Part shown: one piece after another, positions 45,922 to 55,497 of the stretch | Numbering within the stretch: position 1 is the first letter of the stretch | Layout of the letters: every line of letters starts with the position of its first letter | Assembly (NCBI RefSeq): GCF_008806955.1 | Contig: NZ_CP031727.1 | Location: forward strand, 930,001-994,000 | Reading direction: 5' to 3' | Origin: Cellvibrio sp. KY-YJ-3 | Lineage (GTDB): Bacteria > Pseudomonadota > Gammaproteobacteria > Pseudomonadales > Cellvibrionaceae | DNA length: 64,000 nt | Notes under the pieces: model-generated | Seen by the model: only the letters and a program-made list of their open reading frames with translations | The model's database searches: none | What the model was told of the DNA's origin: nothing | Made by a program: the position numbers and the translations under genes

Positions 45922-46178
45922 AGGAAATACTTGTATTGGTGGTGAAGGTTCTGCTTAATACACAGAGATATCAGGTTTTAGTATAAGTAGCGATCAGTGT
46001 TTGCATGAAAAATAAAATCAGGGAGCGAAACCAGGTTGTCTCTGTCAGCTTATTGACAGATCAATTCTCCATCTTGTGGACTAGTGTTCGATTAATAATT
46101 TATTGGCGATTACCCTTAGATTTTTTTTATAAGGAATCTTAAATTGAAACGTTCCATTGGAATATAGAGGAGTTAACC

Positions 46179-46799
46179 ATGGGCGCCCACTGCTGTAACC
46201 ACGATCACCAACCACCCATCAAACCCGATCCCAAATACCGGCGTATTTTGTGGATCGCGTTAATCGTTAATGCGTCTATGTTTGCGATAGAAATATTTTT
46301 CAGTTTGCGCTCGGGGTCTGTTGCGTTGTTGGCGGATGCTATCGATTTTTTTGGCGATGCGGCCAACTACGGTATTAGTATTTGGGTGCTGGCGATGAGT
46401 GTGCAGGCGCGCGCAACAGCGGCGCTATTGAAAGCGGCGTCCATGGCGTTGTTCGGGATTGGTATTTTGATTCATGCTGCATGGAATTTGATTACCGGCG
46501 TATTGCCTGATGCGCAAACCATGAGTTTGGTTGGCTTGCTGGCACTGGCGGCGAATGTAGGGGTTGCGATCCTGCTTTACGCTTACCGCAATGGCGACAG
46601 CAATATGCGCAGTGTGTGGTTGTGTACCCGCAACGATGCGCTGGGCAATATCGCCGTAATTATTGCGGCTATCGGAGTATTTGGTACTGGCACTGCGTGG
46701 CCGGATTTAATTGTGGCGGTGATTATGGCTTCACTGGCATTGACGGCGGCCTGGCAGGTAATCAGGCAAGCGCGGCGCGAACTGGCGCGCGAGGGGTGA
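46179..46799 (+). CDS. Cation diffusion facilitator-like transporter
   Basis: A 206-residue membrane protein with six predicted helices and no cytoplasmic domain. The N-terminus has a Cys/His-rich start (GAHCCNHDHQPP). TM2 carries LLADAIDFFGDAANYGIS, where the HxxxD metal site of the CDF family is DxxxD, and TM5 carries CTRNDALGNIAV with a second NDxxxN site. AGAGGAG precedes the ATG. Short CDF proteins of this sort are annotated as cation transporters and may export Zn2+ or another divalent metal. The metal is not determined by the sequence. Confidence 0.83.
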   Translation: MGAHCCNHDHQPPIKPDPKYRRILWIALIVNASMFAIEIFFSLRSGSVALLADAIDFFGDAANYGISIWVLAMSVQARATAALLKAASMALFGIGILIHAAWNLITGVLPDAQTMSLVGLLALAANVGVAILLYAYRNGDSNMRSVWLCTRNDALGNIAVIIAAIGVFGTGTAWPDLIVAVIMASLALTAAWQVIRQARRELAREG

Positions 46800-46821
46800 T
46801 TTTATATATAAAAATAATTCC

Positions 46822-46840
46822 ATGTTTCAAAATGAAACAT
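46822..46840. promoter_or_regulatory. Perfect 8-bp dyad upstream of the GH5 gene
   Basis: ATGTTTCA-AAA-TGAAACAT is a fully symmetric dyad 270 bp before the GH5 start codon and just after the CDF gene. No T-run follows, so it is operator-like rather than a terminator. TGTTTCA/TGAAACA arms resemble enhancer-type sites, but no regulator is known here. Confidence 0.4.
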
Positions 46841-46949
46841 CGGTTGACTGCGATTCCTTTCCGTAACTTGAGCTGTTTCCAAAGCACTCATTAAGTCCTA
46901 TTTGTAATATTTGTATGGTCTTTTAGTCAAACTTACCCTTAGTATTTCT

Positions 46950-47060
46950 GCGACCGTTCAGCGCGGTCGTTGTCGGTAGTGTTGCGCGATTTTTGTGTGC
47001 AACTGGCTGCTGGCATCTCTCACCCTGGCGTAGGCCCCGGGCTTCCGGGGAGATGTATCA
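46950..47060 (+). ncRNA. GC-rich structured leader upstream of the GH5 cellulase (possible cis element)
   Basis: Two hairpins are visible: CGACCG / CGGTCG (46951-46969), and a longer one in which CATCT (47014-47018) and AGATG (47051-47055) enclose CCCCGG-GCTT-CCGGGG (47035-47050). They end about 50 nt before the GH5 start codon. The sequence does not match the c-di-GMP, TPP, cobalamin, glycine or Moco riboswitch cores I know. It may be a leader RNA, or an independent small structured element; no T-run follows. Confidence 0.3.
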
Positions 47061-47108
47061 CCTGCAGTAGTGTCGGGCATTAAAAAACTCCAAAAGGAAA
47101 TAATAAAG

Positions 47109-48509
47109 ATGAAATCCTTTTTCTCATCCATCCTCGTTTTACTCGCGTTTTGTATTTCGCCCTTTTCCAGCGCCCAAAGTTGCGGCAGTGGCGGCGGTGC
47201 GACTGTGTGTTTAACCGCGACCGGTAGCACCAGCAATATTGGTTTGAGCTGGACGGTCAGTGGCAGTATCATCAGTGTGCAGATTTATCGCGATACCGAT
47301 AGCAACCCCAGCGGGCGCAGCCGTATTGCCACGGTAAATGCGTCTACCAGAAGTTATACCGACTCAACCGCCGTGGCGGGAACACCCTACTGGTATTGGA
47401 TTAAATTTAATGCCAATGGCGCAAGCTATAACTCCAACGCGGCGAGTGCTACGCGCACTGCTTCCACGGCGGCGATGCGCAACCTCACCAGTGTGCAACT
47501 CGCGGCTTTGATGGGCGCCGGTTGGAATTTGGGGAATTCGCTGGAGGCGATTGGCAGTGAAACCGCATGGGGCAACCCGGCTACCACGCAAGCGATGATT
47601 AATGCGGTAAAAGCGGCCGGTTTTAAAACCATTCGTATTCCCGTGTCCTGGACCCAGTATTCCGATGCGAATTACAACATCAGCAGCAGTTGGATGGCGC
47701 GGGTGAAACAAGTGGTGGATTATTCAAAAAGTGCAGGTCTCTATGTGATTATTAATATCCATTGGGACGGCGGTTGGATGCAGCCTAAATACGCCAATCA
47801 AACCGATGTTAATAATCGCATCACTAAATTGTGGACGCAGATCGCCAATCAATTTAAAAACTATGATGATTATTTATTATTTGCTGGCACCAACGAGGTA
47901 ATGGTGGATGGCGATTACGGTACGCCAACCGTTGAATACTACACAGTGCAAAATAGTTTTAACCAAACCTTTGTCAATGCGGTGCGTGCTACGGGTGGCA
48001 ATAATGCGGTGCGTCATTTGGTGGTGCAGGGTTTTAATACCAACATTGATCACGCGATTAGTTTTGCCACTATTCCGAGCGATTCCGCTAACAAACGTTT
48101 GATGATGGAAGTGCATTTTTACGACCCCTACAATTTCACCCTGAATGAAAATAGTTCCATCTGGCAGTGGGGTAAAAATGCCACCAATTCGGCGAACGTA
48201 GAAACCTGGGCCAATGAAGCGCATGTGGATAATCAATTCCAGCGCATGAAAACTAAATTTGTCGATAACGGTGTGGCGGTTATTCTCGGTGAGTTCGGGG
48301 CTATTTCACGCACCAATATTCCAGCGGCAGAAAGTTATCGTGTTTACTGGAACCAGTATATTACCCGCGCGGCTTATACCCGTGGTTTGGTACCTATCTA
48401 TTGGGATAATGGCTACACCGCCAACGGTGGTATGGGTTTATTTGATCGCTATACCGGCAATCAGGTTTATCCCACCATTATCAGTACGATTGTTAATGCG
48501 GCGAAATAA
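47109..48509 (+). CDS. GH5 endoglucanase with N-terminal fibronectin-like module
   Basis: A 466-residue secreted enzyme with a signal peptide (about 1-22, cleavage SAQ). Residues 25-115 are a fibronectin-III-like module containing the motif IYRDTDSNPSGR, which recurs in the pectate lyase at 55.9 kb. Catalytic domain GH5 (about 125-466) starts at LMGAGWNLGNSLEA, then IRIPVSWTQY, with acid/base Glu263 in AGTNEV and nucleophile Glu395 in ILGEFGAIS. By family it is an endo-beta-1,4-glucanase or related mannanase/xyloglucanase; the GWNLGNSLEA start favours cellulase. No cellulose-binding module or polyserine linker is present. The start at 47109 fits the signal peptide. Confidence 0.9.
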   Translation: MKSFFSSILVLLAFCISPFSSAQSCGSGGGATVCLTATGSTSNIGLSWTVSGSIISVQIYRDTDSNPSGRSRIATVNASTRSYTDSTAVAGTPYWYWIKFNANGASYNSNAASATRTASTAAMRNLTSVQLAALMGAGWNLGNSLEAIGSETAWGNPATTQAMINAVKAAGFKTIRIPVSWTQYSDANYNISSSWMARVKQVVDYSKSAGLYVIINIHWDGGWMQPKYANQTDVNNRITKLWTQIANQFKNYDDYLLFAGTNEVMVDGDYGTPTVEYYTVQNSFNQTFVNAVRATGGNNAVRHLVVQGFNTNIDHAISFATIPSDSANKRLMMEVHFYDPYNFTLNENSSIWQWGKNATNSANVETWANEAHVDNQFQRMKTKFVDNGVAVILGEFGAISRTNIPAAESYRVYWNQYITRAAYTRGLVPIYWDNGYTANGGMGLFDRYTGNQVYPTIISTIVNAAK

Positions 48510-48557
48510 TTTTTTAATTTCTCCCCGCCTCCTTTTTACCAAGGTAGGAGCTTGACT

Positions 48558-48589
48558 CCCCTCTGTGGTAAAGAGGGGCTAGGGGAGAT
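48558..48589. repeat. Short inverted repeat after the GH5 gene
   Basis: CCCCTCT-GTGGTAA-AGAGGGG (48558-48578) is a perfect 7-bp stem in a larger imperfect hairpin (CTCCCCTCT with AGAGGGGCTAGGGGAG). Similar elements are dispersed in many bacterial genomes. It could attenuate GH5 transcription. Confidence 0.5.
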
Positions 48590-48608
48590 TAACGCTATCC
48601 ACAAAAAT

Positions 48609-48646
48609 AAAACCCGGCTTCGCAATGGAGCCGGGTTTTATTTTTT
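48609..48646 (+). terminator. Rho-independent terminator between GH5 and esterase genes
   Basis: Stem AAAACCCGGCT / AGCCGGGTTTT with a 9-nt loop and a following ATTTTTT. The symmetric A- and T-runs mean it may work for both convergent genes: the GH5 gene (+) and the CE2-like gene (-). Confidence 0.88.
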
Positions 48647-48713
48647 ACGTTCGCAGGTTTGACGACGCTGAATATTTTCTGCAGTGCAAGTCAAACGTTT
48701 TATCGATTGATTG

Positions 48714-49796
48714 TTACCAGTTCAAATCGGTTTTTAAATGCTGCACCAGTGTTTTGCCCATACGTTGGTTGGTAATTTTATTCGGGTGCCAATCGCAACC
48801 CAAACCATCGGCAGATTCAATTTTCCCCAAATCCACTAGCTTTACACCGCTGGATACCAAAGAACCTAAAATAATTTTTTGCGATTCCCGTTGGGCGCCA
48901 CCGAGCATGGGGCTGATAATTAAATATACCGGTTTGTTGGGGAAATCCGTTTGCACCATGGCGATTAATGTTTTCATATTTGCGCGATAGTCATCACTCA
49001 CCGAGCCTTCCCAATAATCGTTGGTGCCCAGGTTAATTAATATCGCATCGGGCTGATAAGCAGTTGCATCCCAGCGGCTATTGGCATCATCGGCAAGCGT
49101 GCGTTGGTAGCGCACTAACATGCTGGGGTTCACCGGGTTTTTTTCTCCGTAGGAGCGCCATACACCAATACCGGACCAGGCGATTGCGTGTAAGTCGGCG
49201 CCCAGTTCATTGGCGGCCAGCGCGGCATAGGTTAATTGTTGATTGCTGGTGCGCATGTCATAACTGCAATGTTGATCAGCGCCCTCTACCCCGTAACCAG
49301 CGGTAATGGAATCGCCAATCACCAACAAGCGTTTTGTGGCGGCCGCAGGCGCAGGTAATAATTTTCCATCAACAATCGGGTCGCTCAACAGTGCAGTAAC
49401 CAGCGCAAAGGATTCGGTTAAGCGCGTCAGGCGAATAGTGTGTTCGCCCTTGGTTAAACCACTGGCCAGGGTATAGGTTGCCTCACCACTTTTTACCCAT
49501 AAATCCTGAAGGGTACCGTCCACTGCTACTTGAAAGCGAACATCGCCATTGCTGGCCAGCATCATTTTTGCCTCAGTACCGGTGAAACGAAATTCAATGG
49601 CGGAGCCCGGCCAGGTAAATTGCGCCTTGCCTTGGGTACTGGTATCAAACCGGCCAATCATGCGCAGTTGTTCGCCGCTAAAACTGGTTGATGCCGTGGT
49701 ACTGCTGAAATTGCTTGCGGTGTGATTAGGAGCTGCTTGATGGTTGCACGCTGAAAGCGCAACCAGTGATGACAGGAGTAACAGAAATTTCCACAT
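48714..49796 (-). CDS. CE2-like acetyl esterase lipoprotein (SGNH hydrolase)
   Basis: A 360-residue lipoprotein: lipobox LSAC with Cys17. An N-terminal beta-sandwich (about 40-145) has the FTWPGSAIEFRFTGTEAKMM start typical of CE2 acetylesterases. The SGNH hydrolase domain follows: GDSITAGYG with catalytic Ser163, NLGTNDY (block III) and DWHPN near the C-terminus with His337. CE2 enzymes remove O-acetyl groups from xylan and mannan and are well known in Cellvibrio. The GH5 gene is convergent, so the two are not an operon but may act on the same substrate. Confidence 0.87.
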   Translation of the reverse strand: MWKFLLLLSSLVALSACNHQAAPNHTASNFSSTTASTSFSGEQLRMIGRFDTSTQGKAQFTWPGSAIEFRFTGTEAKMMLASNGDVRFQVAVDGTLQDLWVKSGEATYTLASGLTKGEHTIRLTRLTESFALVTALLSDPIVDGKLLPAPAAATKRLLVIGDSITAGYGVEGADQHCSYDMRTSNQQLTYAALAANELGADLHAIAWSGIGVWRSYGEKNPVNPSMLVRYQRTLADDANSRWDATAYQPDAILINLGTNDYWEGSVSDDYRANMKTLIAMVQTDFPNKPVYLIISPMLGGAQRESQKIILGSLVSSGVKLVDLGKIESADGLGCDWHPNKITNQRMGKTLVQHLKTDLNW

Positions 49797-49927
49797 AGAT
49801 GCCTCTGCGATAGTGATGATGAATAGTCAAATTATTATCGGAGAGGATTATTACCGCTAGGTGGAAATAGTTAAACCACCCAAGTGAAAGGAAGGGTAAG
49901 TGTGCATGTCCCTATGCAGTGAAAAGA

Positions 49928-51346
49928 TTATTCCGGTAACCACATGCGCGCATCGCGTGCGGGTAAGGCAAAGGTGTAATTGCTGCTGCTGATATAGACC
50001 AAATTGCCGTTGGTCAGTACATCGCGGTAGTTGCGATACCACTTGAAGCGGCTGTTGGTATTCACGCTAAAGTTTTGTTGGCTGCCGCATTTATTAATGC
50101 CCACCACACCTTCTTCACCGCGACGGAATAAAATCGCGCAGCTGTTATGGGCCAATACTTCCATGCCCTGCCCTTGCACCTTGTTGTGGAATTTCAGCAT
50201 GGCGGCAATGTGCGGCGCTTTATAGGCGTTAACCCAGCGATTGCTGTCGGTGCCAGTGGTATCGCTAAAAATTAATGGTTTACCACCATCGCGCCCCATG
50301 ATGTAGGCATAGGCTAATTTTTCGTCCGTTGCATCCATAATCCAGCTGCGGAAACCGCCGTTAAGTGGAATGTCGTGGTTGATGGTAAAGGTCACCGCGC
50401 GGAATTGATCAATGGCTTGGCCTACCGCTTGCGGGTTCACCAATGAACTCATGCTGCCGCCGAATCCAAACGCATTGCGAATGCTGTGGAACAGTGGGAA
50501 GTCATAGGCTTTATGATCAGTATCGCGTAGGTACGGGCTGAGGAAACGGTCGTTATCCAAATTACCTGCACCGCCGCCAGTAATAATTTCACCAAATACA
50601 TACATGTTGGTTTTAATGGTGGAGGTAAAAATTTGGTTCAAGTGGTAAGCGGTCATGTGTTTGGCCGCGTCCACGCGGAAGCCTTTTACGCCCATGGTTT
50701 TGAGCGCGGTTAAATAATTGCGCTGTTGGGTCACTACCCAGCTATTGGGGTTCATATCTGGCAAACCAGTGTCGCCGCTGCCACCACACAAACGCCAATT
50801 TTGTACTTGCCACACATCGTTGTAATCGCTGATGCAATTGGCGGGATTAAAATCGTAACCACCAAATAAACCCTGGGTTAAATCGCCAAATAATTTTTGA
50901 TTATTCCAGTAAGTGGTGTTGGAGTTGTAGGTGCTAATCGCGGCGGAGCCGGGGAAATCGGTAGCGCCATTGCGTTCATTGGCCATGTGGTTCAAAACGA
51001 TATCCGCATAGACTGCCACGCCTTGGGCGTTGAGTGCGTTCACCATGGTTTGGAAGCTTTGTTTATTGCCGCGCGCATGGTCGATCACGCGAATATCCTG
51101 TGGTTGGTACCGTTGCCACCAGGCAGAGTTGGCCGAATTGGATTTTAACGGCGGTGCGACTAATACCGCTTTGTAGCCGAGGTTTTTAATTTCCGTGGCT
51201 TTGGCGGAAACATCGCTATAGTTCCAGTCAAACGCATGTAAAATGGCATCGGCGCTGGCGTGTTGCACACTGGCAATACTCGCCAGTGCGAGGGTAAAGG
51301 TTAACGACGCTTTGGAAATCAATTGGGTTAAAAAACGGTTTTTCAC
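49928..51346 (-). CDS. GH13 alpha-amylase
   Basis: A 472-residue secreted protein, with the start read as GTG at 51346, where GGGGAGA lies 8-9 bases upstream and a signal peptide begins (cleavage SADA, about residue 33). Conserved GH13 regions are present: DIVLNHMA (region I), GFRVDAAKHM with the nucleophile Asp (region II), FGEIITGG with the acid/base Glu (region III) and FTINHDIP with the transition-state Asp (region IV). A C-terminal beta domain completes it; no starch-binding module is seen. It hydrolyses internal alpha-1,4 bonds of starch by family. The orientation places it alone, with an open 440-bp region upstream. Confidence 0.92.
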   Translation of the reverse strand: MKNRFLTQLISKASLTFTLALASIASVQHASADAILHAFDWNYSDVSAKATEIKNLGYKAVLVAPPLKSNSANSAWWQRYQPQDIRVIDHARGNKQSFQTMVNALNAQGVAVYADIVLNHMANERNGATDFPGSAAISTYNSNTTYWNNQKLFGDLTQGLFGGYDFNPANCISDYNDVWQVQNWRLCGGSGDTGLPDMNPNSWVVTQQRNYLTALKTMGVKGFRVDAAKHMTAYHLNQIFTSTIKTNMYVFGEIITGGGAGNLDNDRFLSPYLRDTDHKAYDFPLFHSIRNAFGFGGSMSSLVNPQAVGQAIDQFRAVTFTINHDIPLNGGFRSWIMDATDEKLAYAYIMGRDGGKPLIFSDTTGTDSNRWVNAYKAPHIAAMLKFHNKVQGQGMEVLAHNSCAILFRRGEEGVVGINKCGSQQNFSVNTNSRFKWYRNYRDVLTNGNLVYISSSNYTFALPARDARMWLPE

Positions 51347-51831
51347 AGTAGTGTCTCCCCTGCTCCGGGCGCGAAGTAAATATTGGCGCAACGGTAACAG
51401 TTGTAGTGAGTTATTAGATGTTATGGTTATTCTGTTTGTTACGGCAGCACGAATCCCGCAAGCAAATAGGCCTGCAAAAAACAGTGCGTGAGAATGGATG
51501 AAATCATCCGCGTAAATCGCATTTCACAGTGTGGGTTGCACGGCTGCGGCAGCGACAAAAATGGTTGTGACCTGAGCTCTATCCAGAGTTATTGTTATTT
51601 CACTAGAGCGCCGCACAGACAGCAGGCAATTGCGGCAAATGGTGAGTGCCTAATAACGAGTGCACAGGCATAGTTAAAGCCATTTATTAATAATTGAACA
51701 GACTGTTGCATACGTATTCAATTTGCGTGTTTATAACTCTTTTGCAAATCGGGGCGATGATTGCGCTAACAGTTTTTATTTCCCAGAGATGTTTATCCAC
51801 TAAAAAGTTTTATCAGCGAGTTATTTTATTA
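51347..51831. other. Intergenic region between amylase and YkgJ-like genes
   Basis: About 480 bp with no supported gene. Open frames here overlap the divergent start regions and lack ribosome-binding sites; the one ending at the YkgJ-like start (51694-51831) encodes a hydrophobic segment, IALTVFISQRCLSTKKFYQR-like, which could be an alternative N-terminus. Promoters for both divergent genes must lie here, but no convincing operator was seen. Confidence 0.4.
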
Positions 51832-52509
51832 ATGAATGATTTTTTTCAACAGACGGCGCAGGCAGAGTTTCAAAAAGCCAGCCAACAATTGCCCGGTGCC
51901 AAACAATTTCAAACGGCACTTACCCAATCGTTCAAACGCTACGATAATCTCATCGCCAAAACCATTGCTGAATCGCCAACAAAACCGGCCTGCCAAGCAG
52001 GCTGTGCGTTTTGTTGTTATTACAAAGTGGAAGTGCGCGCCCATGAAATGTTGAACATCAAGGATTACCTGCATAAACAGCTGAGCGCTGAAAATATTCA
52101 GCAAATAATACAAGAGGCTGAACAAAACGCTGTCGTGATTCGTAGCATCACTCCTGAGCAGCATCTCACCACCAATTTAAAATGCCCGCTGTTGCACAAT
52201 AATCAATGCAGTGTTTATCCGGTGCGCCCTTATCGCTGCCGTAATTTTCACGCGACCGATGCAAAAGCTTGTGAACAATCCTTTGCCGATCCGGCGAATA
52301 TGGATATAGCAACCGGCATGATTGAAACTGTGGCGCTCGCCGCCGATGCACACTCCCAAGGTTTTGAAGCGGCGATTGAACAAAAAGGCTTGGATGCGCG
52401 AATTTATGATTTTAATACGGCGCTGTTAGAAGTACTGGCCGATGAGAGTTGTTTAAAACGTTATTTGCGCGGCAAAAAAACATTTCAAACCGCATTGGAA
52501 GTTAGTTAA
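51832..52509 (+). CDS. YkgJ-family zinc/iron-binding cysteine-cluster protein
   Basis: A 225-residue protein from ATG 51832 (MNDFFQQTAQ). The cysteine cluster has CQAGCAFCCYY (about residues 52-62) and a second group CPLLHNNQCSVYPVRPYRCR (about 116-135), as in YkgJ/UPF0153 proteins, which bind a metal ion (probably Zn or Fe-S). The frame is open upstream to 51694 and would add a hydrophobic N-terminus, but the family usually starts near the shorter site. The cluster's role is not established. A hairpin and a REP-like element follow. Confidence 0.78.
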   Translation: MNDFFQQTAQAEFQKASQQLPGAKQFQTALTQSFKRYDNLIAKTIAESPTKPACQAGCAFCCYYKVEVRAHEMLNIKDYLHKQLSAENIQQIIQEAEQNAVVIRSITPEQHLTTNLKCPLLHNNQCSVYPVRPYRCRNFHATDAKACEQSFADPANMDIATGMIETVALAADAHSQGFEAAIEQKGLDARIYDFNTALLEVLADESCLKRYLRGKKTFQTALEVS

Positions 52510-52526
52510 ATTAAGGTTTAAAAATA

Positions 52527-52603
52527 TTGCCCACTGGCGCAAATCGCCAGCGGGCAAGTTCTGCAATATTCATCTCTCGTCATACCCGCGAACGCGGGTA
52601 TCC
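52527..52603. repeat. Hairpin plus REP-like palindrome
   Basis: The first hairpin (52527-52557) pairs TTGCCC-CTGGCG with CGCCAG-GGGCAA and may terminate the YkgJ-like transcript, although no T-run follows. The second (52578-52603) is TCGTCATACCCGCG followed by AACGCGGGTATCCA, a variant of the REP-like elements at 13480 and 16813. Both lie between convergent genes. Confidence 0.65.
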
Positions 52604-52647
52604 ATAACAATCAACAGCGTGGATTAGCTGCGCTGGTCTGCGATTCC

Positions 52648-54159
52648 CTATGCAACTTTAAAGAAAGACATCAACTGTTGCAGGTGCAGCGATTGGTCGT
52701 TGGTTTGTTCTGCCGTTGCCGCCAATTCCTCCGCCGCTGCCGCGTTTTGTTGGGTCGCGCGATTAATTTGCAACATCGCCGAATTGACTTCCGACAACCC
52801 ACTCGACTGCTCCAGCGAACTGGCTGAAATTTCCTGTACTAAATCCGAGGTTTTGGTAATCGCCGGCACCATATCAATTAACAGTTCACCGGCGCGCTCG
52901 GCCAGGCGCACATTACCTGCGGTTAATTCATCAATTTCCTGCGCCGCAATCCGGCTGCGTTCGGCCAATTTGCGCACCTCACTTGCTACCACGGCAAAAC
53001 CGCGCCCGTGTTCACCCGCGCGCCCTGCTTCAATCGCGGCGTTTAAGGCCAACAAATTAGTTTGGTAGGCGATGTCATCAATAATCGCCACCTTCTCGGC
53101 AATCAAACGCATGGCATCAACTGTTTTGGATACGGTGGTGCCGCCTTCCGCTGCTTGTTGCGCCGCTTTGGCAGCAATGCTGTCGGTGATTTGCGCGTTG
53201 TCGGCATTTTGTTTTACCGAGCTGGAAATTTGTTCCAGCGACGCTGAAATTTCTTCCACGCTACTCGCCTGTTCAGTCGTTGCTTGGCTCAAACTTTGTG
53301 TGGTTGCCGATACTTGGGTGGAAGCGTTAGTGAGCGCATCGGAGGTATTGAGAATATCGGTCACTGTCTGCGACAGGCGCACCATGGATTCATTCATCGC
53401 GTTCAGCAATTGGCCAAACTCATCGCGCCGGTCGCTGTGGCTGCGAAAGGTTAAATTACCCTCCGCGAGCTGGCGCACTGCATGGGCGGCAATTTGCAGT
53501 GGTGTGGTAATGCTGCGGAACAGCGCGATGGATAAGCCAATCGCTAGCAGCACTCCGATTGCGGCAGTTATCAACATAGTGAGTGAAGTGCTTTCAAAAT
53601 TTTCCACCGCCGCTTGCTGTTTGCTCGCGAGGATCTGCTCCAGTCGCTCTTGCATTAAATCCAGTTCATTGCGCATAGCTTCAAAGTCATTCGCCGCTTT
53701 ACCCGTACTGAGTTCCAACGCGCGCCGCCGGGATTCGGCATCAGGTTGCTGCACCATCGCCACTACCTGATCGGTACTCGCCTCCCAGGTATCGCGCAGG
53801 CCGGTGTAGGTGTTGCGTAATTCAGTCAGTTTGCTGTCCTCTATCAAACTAAAAAACTGATCTACCCGCTCGCGCGCCTGTTGTTTATTCTCGGCATGCT
53901 CGCCCAACAGCGTCTTAAATTGTTCACTCGCCGGGTCGGTGGCAATCAGCGTGCGTTCCGCCACCAGCGCCTGTTGCAAATCCCGGTCGGCGGAATAAAG
54001 GGTACTGGTACCCGGCACATAATTATTCAAAATCAATTTGGTTGTTGCATGCTCGGTATGAAAGGCATAAGCGACAAACACCAACAGCGCCAAAAACGTC
54101 AGCGTCACCAGCGCAAACCCGCCCCCCAAGCGTTTGGGAACCGAAATATTCACCAACAT
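52648..54159 (-). CDS. Methyl-accepting chemotaxis protein
   Basis: A 503-residue chemoreceptor with one N-terminal transmembrane helix (about 12-34) and a second (about 185-205), bracketing a ~150-residue periplasmic four-helix-bundle-like sensor domain. A HAMP domain follows (about 205-260), then the cytoplasmic signalling domain with the hairpin tip [20 protein letters not shown], typical of the 36H class. The [20 protein letters not shown] stretch is next. ATG 54159 has AGAAGGAG before it. The C-terminus ends in FFKVA, without a CheR-docking pentapeptide. The ligand cannot be inferred. Confidence 0.93.
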   Translation of the reverse strand: MLVNISVPKRLGGGFALVTLTFLALLVFVAYAFHTEHATTKLILNNYVPGTSTLYSADRDLQQALVAERTLIATDPASEQFKTLLGEHAENKQQARERVDQFFSLIEDSKLTELRNTYTGLRDTWEASTDQVVAMVQQPDAESRRRALELSTGKAANDFEAMRNELDLMQERLEQILASKQQAAVENFESTSLTMLITAAIGVLLAIGLSIALFRSITTPLQIAAHAVRQLAEGNLTFRSHSDRRDEFGQLLNAMNESMVRLSQTVTDILNTSDALTNASTQVSATTQSLSQATTEQASSVEEISASLEQISSSVKQNADNAQITDSIAAKAAQQAAEGGTTVSKTVDAMRLIAEKVAIIDDIAYQTNLLALNAAIEAGRAGEHGRGFAVVASEVRKLAERSRIAAQEIDELTAGNVRLAERAGELLIDMVPAITKTSDLVQEISASSLEQSSGLSEVNSAMLQINRATQQNAAAAEELAATAEQTNDQSLHLQQLMSFFKVA

Positions 54160-54513
54160 AACCTTCTCCTTCTTATTAATTAACCCCATGGGCTAGTAAT
54201 TAACCTTAGACCAGATTTGCAAGTTGTTCCAATCCCAACCGCAGCCACCGGTCATTGTTCGCTGCTGCCTGACGAACAAAATGCTCTGGTCGAATAAACC
54301 TATAGCCTATATATTCAAAGCCTTACCCAAACGCCCGGAACAGTAACGCGCACCGGCTCACTGAAAAATACGCATGCGCAATTTGCCATGCTAGAGAAAG
54401 ATGTTATTTGCTGTTATTTCGTTTATCGCCCAAGGGGTTGAGAATGGAGGCTTCAAATTACGTGAATAGAGATGTTGAGTGTGGGCGGTATGTGAATGTT
54501 AGAGGTAAAGAAT
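54160..54513. other. Intergenic region before the PIN-like gene
   Basis: A 354-bp stretch with no clear gene. A 30-codon frame starting near 54445 overlaps the next start codon but has no ribosome-binding site. The right half turns AT-rich, as does the following gene, which may mark the left edge of an inserted segment. No direct repeat flanking it was seen. Confidence 0.4.
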
Positions 54514-55497
54514 ATGGACTCGTACATTTATCTTGATCAAAACACCTTAAGTGATTTAAGAGAGCGAAAGCTGAGTGAATCAGAGGATGAAGGTCTGAGA
54601 AAAATAAAGAAATTATTCTATAAAGATGGTATTCGCCTCATTTATTCAGAAACTCATCTTCAAGAAATAGCTCAGATTCCGAAGGAGCAATATAGGCAGG
54701 AGCATATTGAGTTGTTATCTGAGTTGAGAGGAGCATATATAACTCCGATCACAACAGAGCTAAGCGTAAAGGATCCTAGTCTAGTTTGGCTGGATTTTTT
54801 AAATAATGAAAATGACAATGAAATTAGTGGTATAAATAATGTTGTTACGGCATTCGATAAATTTAATAGAAAATTTTCTGGTCTTCCAATTGAGGAGAGT
54901 TTTGAAGAACTAAATTCTCAACTCAAGCATGCTATTACAGAAATGTTAAAGAGTGCAGAGCAAGAGCTTGATAATATAGCTCCATCTGAGCTGGGTGGGG
55001 CTGAAGCAAAAAAAGCTGCACAAGCTCAAATAGCAGAGCAGTTGGAAGCTGCATCAAAAATGTCTGCTATTGATTTAGAGGGGCAACAGGAACTTGGCCC
55101 AAAGCCGCTCAGAGATCTTGAAAAGTTAAAAGCACTTCAGCTTGAGAATCTTCCGGAAGAGCTAGTTATTAATAAAATTGATGATTTATTTGCATCCGAA
55201 AATAATAATTTTAATTGGTCAGACTATTTTGATGCCACTGTTCATAATCAAATTGCTAGGTGTTATTCGTTAATGAACTGGGCAGGATATTATGCAGACG
55301 ACTTTACAAGCACTAAAAAGAAAAAAGACAGATTTAGGGCATCAAACAACGATTTAATGCACGTGAGAAACGCTGCTGGTGCTACGCTGCTGATATCGAA
55401 GGATATTAACTTCCTTAAGAAAGCTAAAGCTTGCTATGTTCATTTAGGTGTAAATACAGAGGTAGTGAATGCCAATGATCTGGTTAATTACTTATAA
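54514..55497 (+). CDS. PIN-like domain protein, AT-rich orphan (putative nuclease)
   Basis: A 327-residue soluble protein starting MDSYIYLDQNTLSDLRERK, with ATG 54514 preceded by AGAGGTAAAG. The N-terminal IYLDQN (Asp8) is followed by ETHLQEIAQ (Glu46, Glu51). Far downstream come NNDLMHVRNA (Asp280) and TLLISKDINFLKKA (Asp297). This pattern of acidic residues (D...E...D...D) fits the metal-binding site of PIN-like ribonucleases with a long helical insertion between about 90 and 245. No antitoxin gene is adjacent. The gene is AT-rich against a GC-rich background, hinting at lateral transfer. Nuclease function is inferred from the motif only, and it might instead be catalytically dead. Confidence 0.55.
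   Translation: MDSYIYLDQNTLSDLRERKLSESEDEGLRKIKKLFYKDGIRLIYSETHLQEIAQIPKEQYRQEHIELLSELRGAYITPITTELSVKDPSLVWLDFLNNENDNEISGINNVVTAFDKFNRKFSGLPIEESFEELNSQLKHAITEMLKSAEQELDNIAPSELGGAEAKKAAQAQIAEQLEAASKMSAIDLEGQQELGPKPLRDLEKLKALQLENLPEELVINKIDDLFASENNNFNWSDYFDATVHNQIARCYSLMNWAGYYADDFTSTKKKKDRFRASNNDLMHVRNAAGATLLISKDINFLKKAKACYVHLGVNTEVVNANDLVNYL

Noticed and set aside
46950-47060. c-di-GMP or Moco riboswitch upstream of GH5
   Set aside because: The core sequences of these classes (for example GCAAACC and the conserved receptor loop) are absent. Kept only as an unassigned structured leader.
46958-47272. Minus-strand frame of 104 codons across the GH5 leader and start
   Set aside because: Overlaps the signal peptide and module of the GH5 gene on the other strand and the structured leader. 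Its composition and lack of family resemblance mark it as a shadow.
54445-54538. 30-codon frame before the PIN-like gene
   Set aside because: It overlaps the PIN-like start in another frame and has no ribosome-binding site. It could be a leader peptide or antitoxin, but nothing supports translation.
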